From positions 496,001 to 560,000 of the forward strand of contig JAWNZC010000294.1 of assembly GCA_035771165.1 (NCBI GenBank): a stretch of 64,000 nucleotides of DNA, read 5' to 3'. This stretch comes from Paragorgia papillata (Eukaryota; Cnidaria; Anthozoa; Scleralcyonacea; Coralliidae). Within the stretch, counting starts at the first letter, position 1, and every line of letters starts with the position of its first letter. Shown in pieces: positions 10,349 to 19,664 of the stretch. The translations under genes and the position numbers were made by a program. Below the pieces are notes generated by a model. It made no database searches and was not told the DNA's origin. It saw nothing but the letters and a program-made list of their open reading frames with translations.

Positions 10349-11212
10349 TATAGCTCATAGAAAACGAGGGCGAGTTGTCGGTTTTAGTATAAACTTAGCA
10401 ACAAAAGTTAAATAAATTCTCGACCACAACGTATTCTTTGAGGCTCGTTTAATACATTTTTTAACTGCCAACGATAAACGTTCAACGGTCATTTCAGACA
10501 TTTCGTTGGTCCCGTACGGTAACTGATGGAAAAGTAAAGTTTTGTTGCAATAATTTAGCGTGGATTTTTATGTACAATGTTGAAACAATATATATCGACT
10601 CATTTGATTTGTAAAAATGACAAAAAGTTTGAAAAAAACACACATTCAATTTAGCATGTAGTTTACATCACGAAATCTTGTCAATCTAGGCAATCTAGGC
10701 AAGCTAAGCTAATTTTGAAATGTGTTCTGCATGTTTGCAGTTATTTCGTTTTAAACGAACACAGATAAACAATTTAACGATCTTGCCATTAATAATTTCC
10801 ATTCTAATCTTTTTGTAGCTGTTTTTGTTTTCTGTAGAACTTATTGCTTCGCCTAAATGTTCAATTTCGTCTGTCATTTGCGCCCACTCAGTTATAATTT
10901 CGGCGCCATTATTGCTTAACAGAACAACCGCTGGCTCTAATGATCACTGATCGTGATATATTACGCATTTTTTGATTGGTCAATTTCGTTAAAAGAAGGC
11001 TTTTCATTATTGGCTTCTCGCCAGAGGTTTCTATCAGCGGATAGTAACTCCTGCCATAGTCAATTAAATTCAAGGCTTTGCGATAGAAACTTGTAAATTT
11101 ATACTAATTGCTTATAGAGAACTCGGAGCGTTCAGTGCCTTTTATGAAGAAACTATAAATGATATATTTTTTTAAATAATAGGTTGATGTTACGCACGCA
11201 CGTAGTGATTGG

Positions 11213-12315
11213 TATATATAACTGGACTGCGGGTGCTGCCCAAAAATGTGTCCCCATTTTCATTTTCAAAATGGCGGCATTTATGGGTCCTTCTGCTAAT
11301 GGTAGCGACCACTGACATGTACTTATCACAGGAAAAAATATTATTTATGTAAATATAAAGCTATTTTGTACTTCAACTCGTTCCTGTGCGAGGGCTTCCC
11401 CAGAGGTAAATAAGCCAGAATAAAATACTAAAAACAAATTCGGACAGGAAAGAGTTCATGCATGCACGATTGGTCATTGTTAATTTATTGTGGAACGAGA
11501 GGCCTACTGAATTATTTGTCTGACTAAATAGGAATATCAGTGCGACATGATCTCAAGTTTGTGTAAACAAAATATTTTGGTAGTTTTTCAATGTATATTA
11601 TTTATGTTTGTTGCTGAGCGGCCCGGATGTTTTCATGATAAGAGGCTTATTGTAGTTCTGAACTACAATAACTCCTAGACAATTACTGTTGTAGCTTTTT
11701 AGCAGCCTGAATAAAGACGTGCCGGCCGGCGTACGGTACGAACACTTGGCAATAAAATAAAGAAGACTGTCAATACACATGGTCTTGGAAATCTACAAAC
11801 GTTTCGTTTTATGAAGTCAGCTCTATAAAGAATTGCTGAAGATCACGAGAAAATCGTAAAGAAACGAGGCGTAGCCGAGTTCTCCTTAGAGTGACTTTAT
11901 CTATACCTTTTCCAAGTGTTGTTATTTATAACTCGATAAAGTCTTCATATTTAATAGAAGACGAAAGCTCTCTGACTGATGGATTTGACAATTTGACGGT
12001 CTTCGACTGTCCCAGTTTGATATAGTTTGTCATCCGGCTTTCTTGTCTTAACGACGGGAAAATAGACGGACGAATTGAAAACTCGATCGTCGTTTACTGG
12101 ATTTTATGACGAGTTTCTCGTCTGCTAATATAATTCGACTGACTGCCGAGCAAAATACAGTTTTAAAAACATGTGTCATCATTCCTGTTCTTAGATATCG
12201 GTCAGAAACCTTCGCCATTAGCAAAAGGACCGATAAATGCCGCCATTTGAAAACGGTTTTGGGAACACTTTGGCCAACTCAAAGGTAATAGGAGCACGCA
12301 GTCCAGTTATATATA
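11213..12315. mobile_element. 1.1-kb non-autonomous transposon with about 115-bp inverted ends
   Basis: The left end TATATATAACTGGACTGCG is matched by the inverse at the right (CGCAGTCCAGTTATATATA, ending 12315). Pairing continues inward through AAAATGGCGGCATTTATGGG and GGTCCTTCTGCTAATGG on the left and their inverses at 12205-12260. No ORF with recognisable similarity lies inside. TA-rich tips hide any target-site duplication. Confidence 0.75.
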
Positions 12316-12634
12316 GGTCAGTGATGGTGACGGTTGTGATGTCACAGCACGTTTCTTAGTCGACGGTATTGGTAGGTTTTACAGGTGAATCCGTCATCAG
12401 TTGATCATTAATGTTGCTGACAACTGTCTTGTAAATATGCTCCCACTGCTTTAAACAAATGGACACGCCGATCGCGGTAGACATAAAAGATGACAAGTCT
12501 TCGAGCCACATCGAAACGGGAAACTGACTGCTGCTTGGTTCAACTGACAACTACACATATATGTCCATGCAATACCGTTGAACTGATACGGGTCGTAAAG
12601 GTGATTGATGACCCGTAAGCTCAAATTTCCCGTA

Positions 12635-12720
12635 AGCTCTAAAACTTTCGAATTCTTTCAACTCATTTTCATGTTTGCATCAGGCTATATAAAACGGGCG
12701 GTCATTTTCTATTTCTTAAA
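12635..12720. mobile_element. Half-copy of the 194-bp palindromic MITE
   Basis: AAACTTTCGAATTCTTTCAA through GTTTGCATCAGGCTATAT to CATTTTCTATTTCTTA matches one arm of 1719-1912. It ends about 8 bases before the donor of the SRCR exon at 12728, so it lies immediately downstream of that exon in the intron. Confidence 0.6.
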
Positions 12721-12727
12721 TATATAC

Positions 12728-13045
12728 CTTCAGTAGAACATCGAACTCCAACATCATTGTAACGATGTTCACAGTAATGAACTTTTCCCCAACCGTCGTT
12801 CGGACATTGAAATATTGAAGATTCGTTTCCGATACATTCAACATCCTTTATCCAGATCACCCCAGTTCCAGGAACAACTCCTTCACGCCGGTAAACAGCT
12901 TCGACATCAGGAAAACCAAGTTGCCTGCAAACAACCCGAGCGTTATATACATTCCATCTTCTAATGCTACATACTGTTCCCCATATTCCATTGTATAGTA
13001 CTTCAACGCGACCGTAATTTGATGAACCATTACTGAGTCGAACAG
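12728..13045 (-). CDS. SRCR domain exon, complete but diverged
   Basis: A 318-bp exon (106 codons) encodes one SRCR domain. Motifs are [64 protein letters not shown] and DVGVRC. The acceptor is TTTTGCAG (13053-13046) and the donor GT is at 12727-12726; both are phase 1. The usual DDGWD after the first cysteine is replaced by SIRRWN, so this domain is more diverged than those at 1293 or 13918 and may bind differently. All six group A cysteines remain. The next exon upstream in the gene is 13918-14223, about 0.87 kb away, with a Harbinger-like MITE in the intron. Confidence 0.88.
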
Positions 13046-13093
13046 CTGCAAAACAAATGTATATATAGACATTTAATATTTCTATTTAACTAA

Positions 13094-13674
13094 GGGGGCG
13101 GTTACCTGGACCGGGCTGGCCCGGTTAACCGGGCTAGCCCGCTTTATATATAAAACGCATGTTGTTTTAACATTTCGATTACACGGCAAGCGGGCTAGCC
13201 GGGCTAGCCCGGTTAACCGGGATGAAAATGTCCAGGTGATCGTTTTCATCCCGGCAAACCGGGCTGAAAAACTGTTGAACTCGCTTCGAAATGCGTTCGT
13301 TTGCTTGACTGTGTGAATAAATAGTGCTGAAAGGAACTGAAATAGAACATCAACGTTGTTTGTGTGTTTCGTGATTAAAGCGAAGATTTAATAAATTAAT
13401 TAGTCTTCGTGAAGGCGCTTTCCTGGGTTAGCTAAGACTTTAACAATCTTTTTATTAACGATGGGCTTACAAAATAAATAATAGACTAATTAGTGTAAAA
13501 CTGAAGTAAAACTAACGTAACTTTGCCCTTATTTACTTGATAATTGCGAATTTCGGCATGAAATCATCCCGGCTTACCGGGCTAGCCCGTTCCATGTAAT
13601 CGTTTCGTAAACTCATCCCGGTTAACCGGGCTAGCTCGGTTAGCCGGGCCAGCCCGGTCCATGTAATCGCCCCC
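13094..13674. mobile_element. PIF/Harbinger-like MITE, 581 bp, TAA target duplication
   Basis: Termini GGGGGCGGTTACCTGGACCG and the inverse CGGTCCATGTAATCGCCCCC are flanked by TAA on both sides (13091-13093 and 13675-13677). The ends are packed with nested palindromes of CCGGTTAACCGGGCTAGCCCG type. A 3-bp TAA/TTA duplication with G-rich ends is characteristic of PIF/Harbinger elements. No transposase is present. It lies in an SRCR intron. Confidence 0.85.
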
Positions 13675-13917
13675 TAAACGTACAATCAAGCGTGTATAAT
13701 AAGGATTATAAGATAGAGAATTGAAAAATTAAAACGAGTTTTTGAGATTTGCACAGAGAGAAATTTACATCTCCCACTTGTTCAGTAAATAAATAACAGG
13801 TGAGTTGGGCAATCTCTCGTGAATACAAACAATTAGTTTTGGTCATCTTTTACACCATATTAATGAGTGACGATAAATTCACTGCTTATTCGATTAAAAA
13901 AAATATATTGTGCCAAC

Positions 13918-14223
13918 CTTGCCCAGAGCAACGTACTCCAGCATGTTTTCCATGGCTACAATTATGTTTTCCCCAGCCTTTATGTGGACACACAAATATT
14001 GTCGACTCCGTACCAGAACATCGAACATTGTTCAGCCAAATCAGCCCTGTTCCAGAAACAACTGAAGATCCTTGATAAGCAGCCTCGGCGTCAGTAAATC
14101 CAAGTTGTCTGCAAACAACGCGAGCGTCATTTATATCCCACCCATCATCACATACTGTTCCCCACGTTCCATTGTAGAATACTTCTACGCGTCCAGTATT
14201 TCCTGATCCTACAATATGGACAC
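13918..14223 (-). CDS. SRCR domain exon, complete
   Basis: A 306-bp exon encodes one SRCR domain with [58 protein letters not shown] and GWGKHNCSHGKHAGVRCSGQ. Acceptor (AG opposite 14224-14225) and donor (GT opposite 13917-13916) both give phase 1. It has the same length as the exon at 1293-1598 and is nearly identical to it, including about 200 bases of flank on the 3' side, so the two are products of a recent exon duplication. Six conserved cysteines and the [10 protein letters not shown] core are intact. It is probably one module of a multi-SRCR protein. Confidence 0.9.
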
Positions 14224-14244
14224 CTTAAAAACGATATAATTTTG

Positions 14245-15270
14245 AAATTTTAATTATGTGTAGTATGATGTAACAGACATGGCTAGAAATCCAGGACACT
14301 CAGCGGCAGTGGCCTGTGGGCTCATATTTAGATGGTAATATTAATTTGAAAATTCTGATGGCTAAATATTGATCATTTCGGCTATAAACAGAAGTCTATA
14401 GCAATAAATTAAAGTAGAGTTATTCGCTAAAATGTCTTATTGACCCATTTCTTACCCAAATGTCAAATTACAAAAGGTTTAATCGTCTAGACAGGCCTGT
14501 ACACTCATACTCACAAAAATTGCCGCATAAATTTCGGTTATTATTTCTGAACCACAGTCACATTTAATAATAATAACAGCGCTTAAGACCCTGGCAACCT
14601 AGCAACAGCTCCATAAGAAATGGCGGACAAGAACCCGAAATTATCGAGGAATGCATTGCTTCTTCACGCCGAGTTCAGTATTTATCTCGGCGCTTGATGG
14701 ATTAAATTACAACGACTCGGCTGCAATAAATCGTACATTTTAAGGTCTTTGGGAACCTATTAAATAACGAAAAAGTGGAACGAACAACTCCGCAAAACAA
14801 AGTAACGTTCATCCCGAGCAAATTCAGACGTTCGCATCGTGGACAAACAACACAGAAGCAGCCAAAATTGGAGCTCCAAAATAAGTGATATAGCAGATTA
14901 ATAGACTTTAAACAGCGAATAAGAGGTATGTTTGTGAGGGGCTCGGGAACCTATTTAGGACGCTCCAAACTTAATAGAAATTGTAGTGCTGAACGATTGT
15001 TCAATTTGATGACGTTTTGGACGTTCGCATGTTGGAATTTACAATAGTAAATAACCGAAAATGATTGTTCTTTATATTTCCTTAAGAAATCTATTGAAGG
15101 ACGCCATATTGAATTAATTAAAAAGGGATTCAGTGCGCATGCTTTGCCGCCATGTTGTCCTCGATTTCTGGCCATGAGAAGTTATTTATACAAAAATGAA
15201 TGAGGCATGCTTACTTTAATCGGGATATTTATACACTGGTGACCAATGAAACAATGTTAATTTGCTTGGT
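14245..15270. other. Intronic sequence with no recognised feature
   Basis: No domain, long frame or clear repeat was identified. Minor open frames (for example 14951-15175, minus) have no similarity I recognise. Confidence 0.5.
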
Positions 15271-15274
15271 TTAA

Positions 15275-15826
15275 AGTGGCACTCACACCCCAAATATTTT
15301 TCAATAATATGAATCTGTTCTATTTGTGGAGTACAAAACTGGAAAAAAAATATTGTTCGGGTAAATTCTCGCTTTTTTATGGCCTTTCAAAGTTGGTAAA
15401 ATTACCCAAAAATGGACTCAATTTTTCCCACGACCGAGCGACTGGGGTCTGGGATCAGTTTGGTGCTGTGACGTCACAAGGTGAACCCGCTGTTTGTCAA
15501 CACTAAAGATACTAATTTCGTTGAAGACATAAAAAAAAAAAGCGAAACGCGGAGTATTGCTTGAAAAACGAGTGCTTTGTGAGTGTTTCTGTAGTAAAGT
15601 ATATAAAACTTCTTCTTGCGTGTTTACCTCGTGACGTCACAAGTCGTTCTCTCACCAGTCTCCCAAAGATAACCCGCAGTTCGGTCGTGAGACAAATAAG
15701 TACCAACTTTGAAAGGCCATAAAAAAGCGAGAATTTACCCGAATAAAATTTTTTTCTTCAGTTTTGTACTCCACAAATAGAACAGATTCATATTATTGAA
15801 AACAAATTTGGGGTGTGAGTGCCCCT
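15275..15826. mobile_element. Palindromic MITE, 552 bp, TTAA target duplication
   Basis: Ends AGTGGCACTCACACCCCAAA (left) and the inverse TTTGGGGTGTGAGTGCCCCT (right) are flanked by TTAA at 15271-15274 and 15827-15830. The arms pair for about 150 bases, including GAATCTGTTCTATTTGTGG and TTTTATGGCCTTTCAAAGT, and weaker pairing continues to a TGTGACGTCACAA palindrome on each side of the centre. The TTAA duplication points to a piggyBac- or Kolobok-type mobilising transposase. Short ORFs at 15276-15706 are arm translations. Confidence 0.88.
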
Positions 15827-15830
15827 TTAA

Positions 15831-16700
15831 ATTTCTTTACTTGGTTAAAATATTCTACTTGGTTTAACATTGAAATTTGTAGGTTGTGAAATAATTTTTA
15901 GAAGAGAACCAGCCACATGCAACTGGCTTCAACAAGTTCTAGCTTGTTAGGTTTTTAAATTAAAAAAATATGATTCACAAAAATATTTGATTTAATAAAA
16001 ACTATCTAAAAATTAACTAACTATTAATTATATTTAACTAGTTTTTCCCTTTTCGGCGACCATATTGGAATTTATAATGGTCACCAATCCCGCGCACACA
16101 CACGCGCAGAATAATATTTTGGAAATTTGCCTATGTAACCAAGATGGCTTATTCAAGATGGCTGTTTGGGTGATTATCTTATAATGTCACCTAATCCAAA
16201 TAAAAACGCTATAAACTTAAGTCAAAAACAGTTTACCGCCTAGCTTATACGCTGACCACTGGTGAGTTTACTGCCTAGCAGTGGAAAACACTAGAAACGA
16301 ACGAGCTATTTAAATATTGACTACTATGAAATCGAAGCCATTCCTGTATTTAGCCGCTAGTCTAACATTACAACTTGAGGCAATGAAGGTGAACTCGGTT
16401 TCTGACTAGAGTTTAGGTTTTTGTTAGGCGAGATTATTATTAGATAATCACAAACTGGGCATTCATCTAAGCCTAACTACATAAACAAATTTCTAAAAAG
16501 CGAGCCAAAAATGTTATTCTGCATTCCTGCATGCCAAAAATGTTATTCTGCATTCCTGCTTGCCTACCTGCTTGTCGATCTCACTCCGACCTGTCCCGAT
16601 GAAATCGACTAAGATCGGGGATCTTTCAGACAGATACTCGTTATGTGTACCAGCTCAGAGTATAGAAGGGGTTGTTCAGTGACAAAGCGATCATTTGACA
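15831..16700. other. AT-rich stretch with no recognised feature
   Basis: No gene is supported. A short duplicated phrase (GCCAAAAATGTTATTCTGCA at about 16503 and 16533) and repeated TAACTA-rich text are the only visible structure. Confidence 0.5.
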
Positions 16701-16715
16701 ATATCTGCTTGTATA

Positions 16716-17037
16716 AGAAGGAACTGCGACGTTTTAAAAGTTTTGGCAAAGTGTAATCATCAACTGCGAAACGCAATCATAAAGGCTGCCGACGACGATT
16801 TATTAGAGGCTATAAGACAAGGTATACCATGTCTTTTAAACGTGCGGGGTGAAACAATTAAGATTACTTAGAAAACAGCCGGAAACTAACCCCTAAAACG
16901 ATCATATCAAGTTTGTTGCTGATAAACGTAAACCAGTAACAAAAAGGAAGAAAGTTATTCTACAAGAAGGTGAAGGTTTTCTGCCGTTTCTCCTTGTTCC
17001 TGTACTTGAACAACTGGCGAGTTTTCTAACCAAATAA
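16716..17037 (+). pseudogene. Decayed ORF resembling a Polinton/Maverick-type small structural protein
   Basis: Two adjacent plus-strand frames fit one ancestral protein. The first (16716-16871) reads VLAKCNHQLRNAIIKAADDD and LLEAIRQG, then hits a stop. The second (about 16903-17037) reads KRKPVTKRKKVILQEGEG and then a hydrophobic GFLPFLLVPVLEQL before its stop. A basic region followed by a GGFLP-like hydrophobic tail resembles small proteins seen by me in invertebrate multi-copy elements related to Polintons or adinto-like viruses. That assignment is from memory of family style and is tentative. A stop and a frameshift near 16870-16903 make it non-functional. Confidence 0.4.
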
Positions 17038-18379
17038 TGGAACACGTCAGAAGATTAGTACTGGTTCCATGACCAGGCGGTGTGCGGCCTCTGATCGCAA
17101 AGCATGGCGGGCTATTTCAGTAAATCGGTTCATATAAGTTTGGCCACGGTCGAGTGAACAACTCTACCAAACTGTGTTTTACAAGATATTGGACAAGCGT
17201 AACGTCCGGGAATGCTTAAAAGCGATAACTTGTGTTTTGGTAAAATGTTTCTCTTGTTTCTGATAACTCCAACTAACGGCAAATTAATTGTTCAGCGCCC
17301 ATAGTCAAACTGCATTTGCGGTTGAAGGAAGTTCTTGGTTTCAGATTATAGAAAGACAAAGTATTTTGAGCTGCTCAGCGAAAAGTCAAGAGCTTATTTG
17401 TATTAAAATTTTCTTGGGGTTAGTCAAGAACGAACCATATCTTCTTCGTGTTTACAAATGCGTGGACGTTGAGAAGAAAGTGAAAATGTGGAGTTTGTGT
17501 ACTGTTAAAATGTGCTTGGGGTTGATACATATAGGAAAGGAAGCGATCTTTATGTCTATAAACGCCTTTGAATTTGTTAAGAAAGAAGCACATGCTTCAG
17601 TATATATATTAATATATCAATACACATACGTATTAAATATGTTGTTGTTAGTATTATTTGCGGTATCTTATTACTAGCATCAACGAGTGTGGAAATTTAA
17701 CCTCGCAGTACCTCCTTAGTTAATACACCAACAAAGCAGTTTTTTTCTTCTGGCAGATTTGGAAGTAAACTTCTTGGTTGTTGATAGTTATTGTTGTATG
17801 CGTTGAGCCCGCAATCTCAGTAGCGCATGTGAGCGTTCGCGCGTGCACACTTGGGGAAGAGGGGTTGAGTTCTGGCGCCAATAGAAGACACAATAATAAA
17901 AAGCTTTTTGTCTTTGAACTGACTTGAGATCTTTTAAACATTACTCGATTTTCTCATGCTGGAAAAGTCTTTGAGGATATATTTATTACCTTTGGTTTTC
18001 TGACTTATATTCTTCGGTTTTGTCCAGCCGTGTCAGTTCAAATGTTCTATTTGTAGCCACTATTGCGCTCATGTCGCTACTAAGATAAGCATGTTTTCAA
18101 ATGTCAAATATGGCATTTTCCAAAGGGGTGCTTTGGGGTGCATTGGGGTCCTTTAATATTTCTAAGTACCTTACTACTTAAATTACGTTTCGAATCAAGC
18201 TAAATAACAACAACAATTGTAAGCTCTGAAATCTTGACCAGAAGCAAAGTTCCCTCAATATTTGACCGTATATATAGAAACCAAAATATAGTCGATCTTT
18301 CATATTACTTCAAAGTTGTTAACAAATGATAAGTAATTGTTTCCAAAACCAAAGCATAAACTTAGCCCTGTAAACCAAC
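17038..18379. other. No recognised gene; one unassigned 129-codon frame
   Basis: The plus frame at 17288-17677 is open for 129 codons with a hydrophobic C-terminus, but starts from a non-ATG codon, resembles nothing I know and has no supporting signals. The rest is AT-rich with no feature. It separates two decayed ORFs that may come from the same element, so it may be the degraded middle of that element. Confidence 0.4.
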
Positions 18380-18670
18380 TTGTTCGCCATATTCGCGACA
18401 AACAAGCCAAAATTGGCTACCACAGTGTTTTGCGATCGGAGGACATATGACAGTTCGAAAGAAACCCTAGCTCGCTTCTTTAACAGCGCAAGTGCAGTGA
18501 ATGAACTAGACTCAGAAATACATAATCTTCTCAAACGTCAAGATATAACACAAGATGAGAAAGTCAAAATGTACGACCAGATGCTTCAACGTTATCTGAA
18601 TTATTACGATAAAAGAATAAGTAGACCTGCACGTGTAAACATCATACCGACCACGCCATCAACTGACGCT

Positions 18671-18984
18671 CAGTGGCGGATTACCTATATGGAGCAAAGG
18701 GGGACATTTTCCCCCGGCCTCAGATTCTGACCGGCCCAAAAACATGAGTGAATAAAAACATTATGCAGTTTCGCTTTGAAAGTCCGAACTAGCCTCAGAA
18801 AATCACACGCTATCTTCTGTTTGAAAGCGGGAAGGGAGTAGCGCCTGAGGCAGCCTAAGTACGAACCACCAATGATCTGATCAACCGAAGCTTTCAGTTC
18901 ACCGTACTCCGGGGATGGCTCTCATTTCGTGACCGGCCCTAAAATATTTTTGCCCCCGGCCTTGGGAAGGTTAATCCGGCACTG
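18671..18984. mobile_element. hAT-type MITE, 314 bp, perfect 8-bp target duplication
   Basis: Termini CAGTGGCGGATTACC and the inverse GGTTAATCCGGCACTG are flanked by CTGACGCT on both sides (18663-18670 and 18985-18992). The 8-bp duplication and CAGTGNCG ends are diagnostic of hAT elements. CCCCCGGCCT and GACCGGCCC motifs recur near both ends. It carries no transposase and interrupts the pseudogene at 18380-19550. A related transposase could be the hAT at 33025-36861, whose end is CAGTGGCGTGC, but a match beyond the first bases is not evident. Confidence 0.93.
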
Positions 18985-19423
18985 CTGACGCTGACAAACC
19001 TGAAGAACCAGCGAATACAGAAGAGTCGAAGAGACTGCTGCAACAGAGTCCCCTGAGTTGTCTGGAGAGATAGAAACTGGCATTTTAGAAAGTGTGCCTG
19101 TAACAATGAAATCAAGAGCTCGACAGTTGGTTAAGAAACTTAAAGCGAATGAAGACATCATAGGATGGAGCGATCAAGGACAGATGCTGTTTAAAGGACG
19201 ACGTATTCCTTGTACGAATGTTGTCGGCTTGGTGAACAATTCTCTACGTCGACAAAAGAGCTTCAACCCTACTGGAATCCAGCTTTTTGAAAGCATTAGA
19301 AAGCATGAATGTTCCCGAAAGGAACAAAAGCGTTTACGGCTTTCTCAAACATGTAGCAATCTTCTACAGAGCAGGAGAAGTGACAACTACGCATTTGTCC
19401 GCAGTACCAGAACAAACCATTCT

Positions 19424-19502
<79 letters not shown>
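19424..19502. repeat. (TTG)n microsatellite, about 26 units
   Basis: An uninterrupted trinucleotide run lies in the decayed ORF. It reads as poly-Leu, poly-Cys or, on the minus strand, poly-Gln, which creates several spurious frames. Lack of interruptions suggests recent expansion or active slippage. Confidence 0.95.
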
Positions 19503-19664
19503 GAGTTAGATGCAGGCTTACCATGCAGACATTCCAGTTTAGCGATCTGACGACGAACATTATGCGAATGATGCACCAAGCAAAACGACGCTGTGATTTT
19601 TTCTACGACAACTATAGCATTAAGAGAATAGAAGAGATGAATATGCCAGCTCGGATATGAGAAT

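Larger units (their letters stand above)
5836..11110. mobile_element. Palindromic transposon split by a nested 4.27-kb insertion
   Basis: The left part (5836-6076) and right part (10349-11110) belong to one element. The left tip (TTGAATTTGATTGGCTATA) is the inverse of the right tip near 11050-11100, and the same family forms 1-345 and 362-1080. The central palindrome (ACGAGCCCGAGTTTTC...GAAAACGAGGGCGAG) is interrupted at a TA dinucleotide by the element at 6077-10348. Removing that insert restores the order seen at 1000-1080. The left arm is much shorter (about 170 bases) than the right (about 760), so it is deleted. No transposase is seen. Confidence 0.65.
18380..19550 (+). pseudogene. Second decayed ORF of the same Polinton-like type, split by a MITE
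   Basis: The N-terminal part (18380-18670) contains LDSEIHNLLKRQDITQDEKV and MYDQMLQRYLNYYDKR. The C-terminal part (about 19030-19420) contains SVPVTMKSRARQLVKKLKA, IIGWSDQGQMLFKGRRIP, NVVGLVNNSLRRQKSFNP and, in another frame, MNVPERNKS. These blocks resemble a conserved multi-copy protein of invertebrate genomes that I associate, tentatively, with Polinton/Maverick-like elements. It is inactivated by a hAT MITE (18671-18984), frameshifts near 19030 and 19290, and a long (TTG)n tract. Its exact function is unknown. Together with 16716-17037 it suggests a degraded large element across 16.7-19.6 kb. Confidence 0.4.

Noticed and set aside
17288..17677. 129-codon plus-strand frame between the two Polinton-like remnants
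   Set aside because: No ATG at its start, no recognisable blocks and a low-complexity hydrophobic end; kept only as an unassigned frame.
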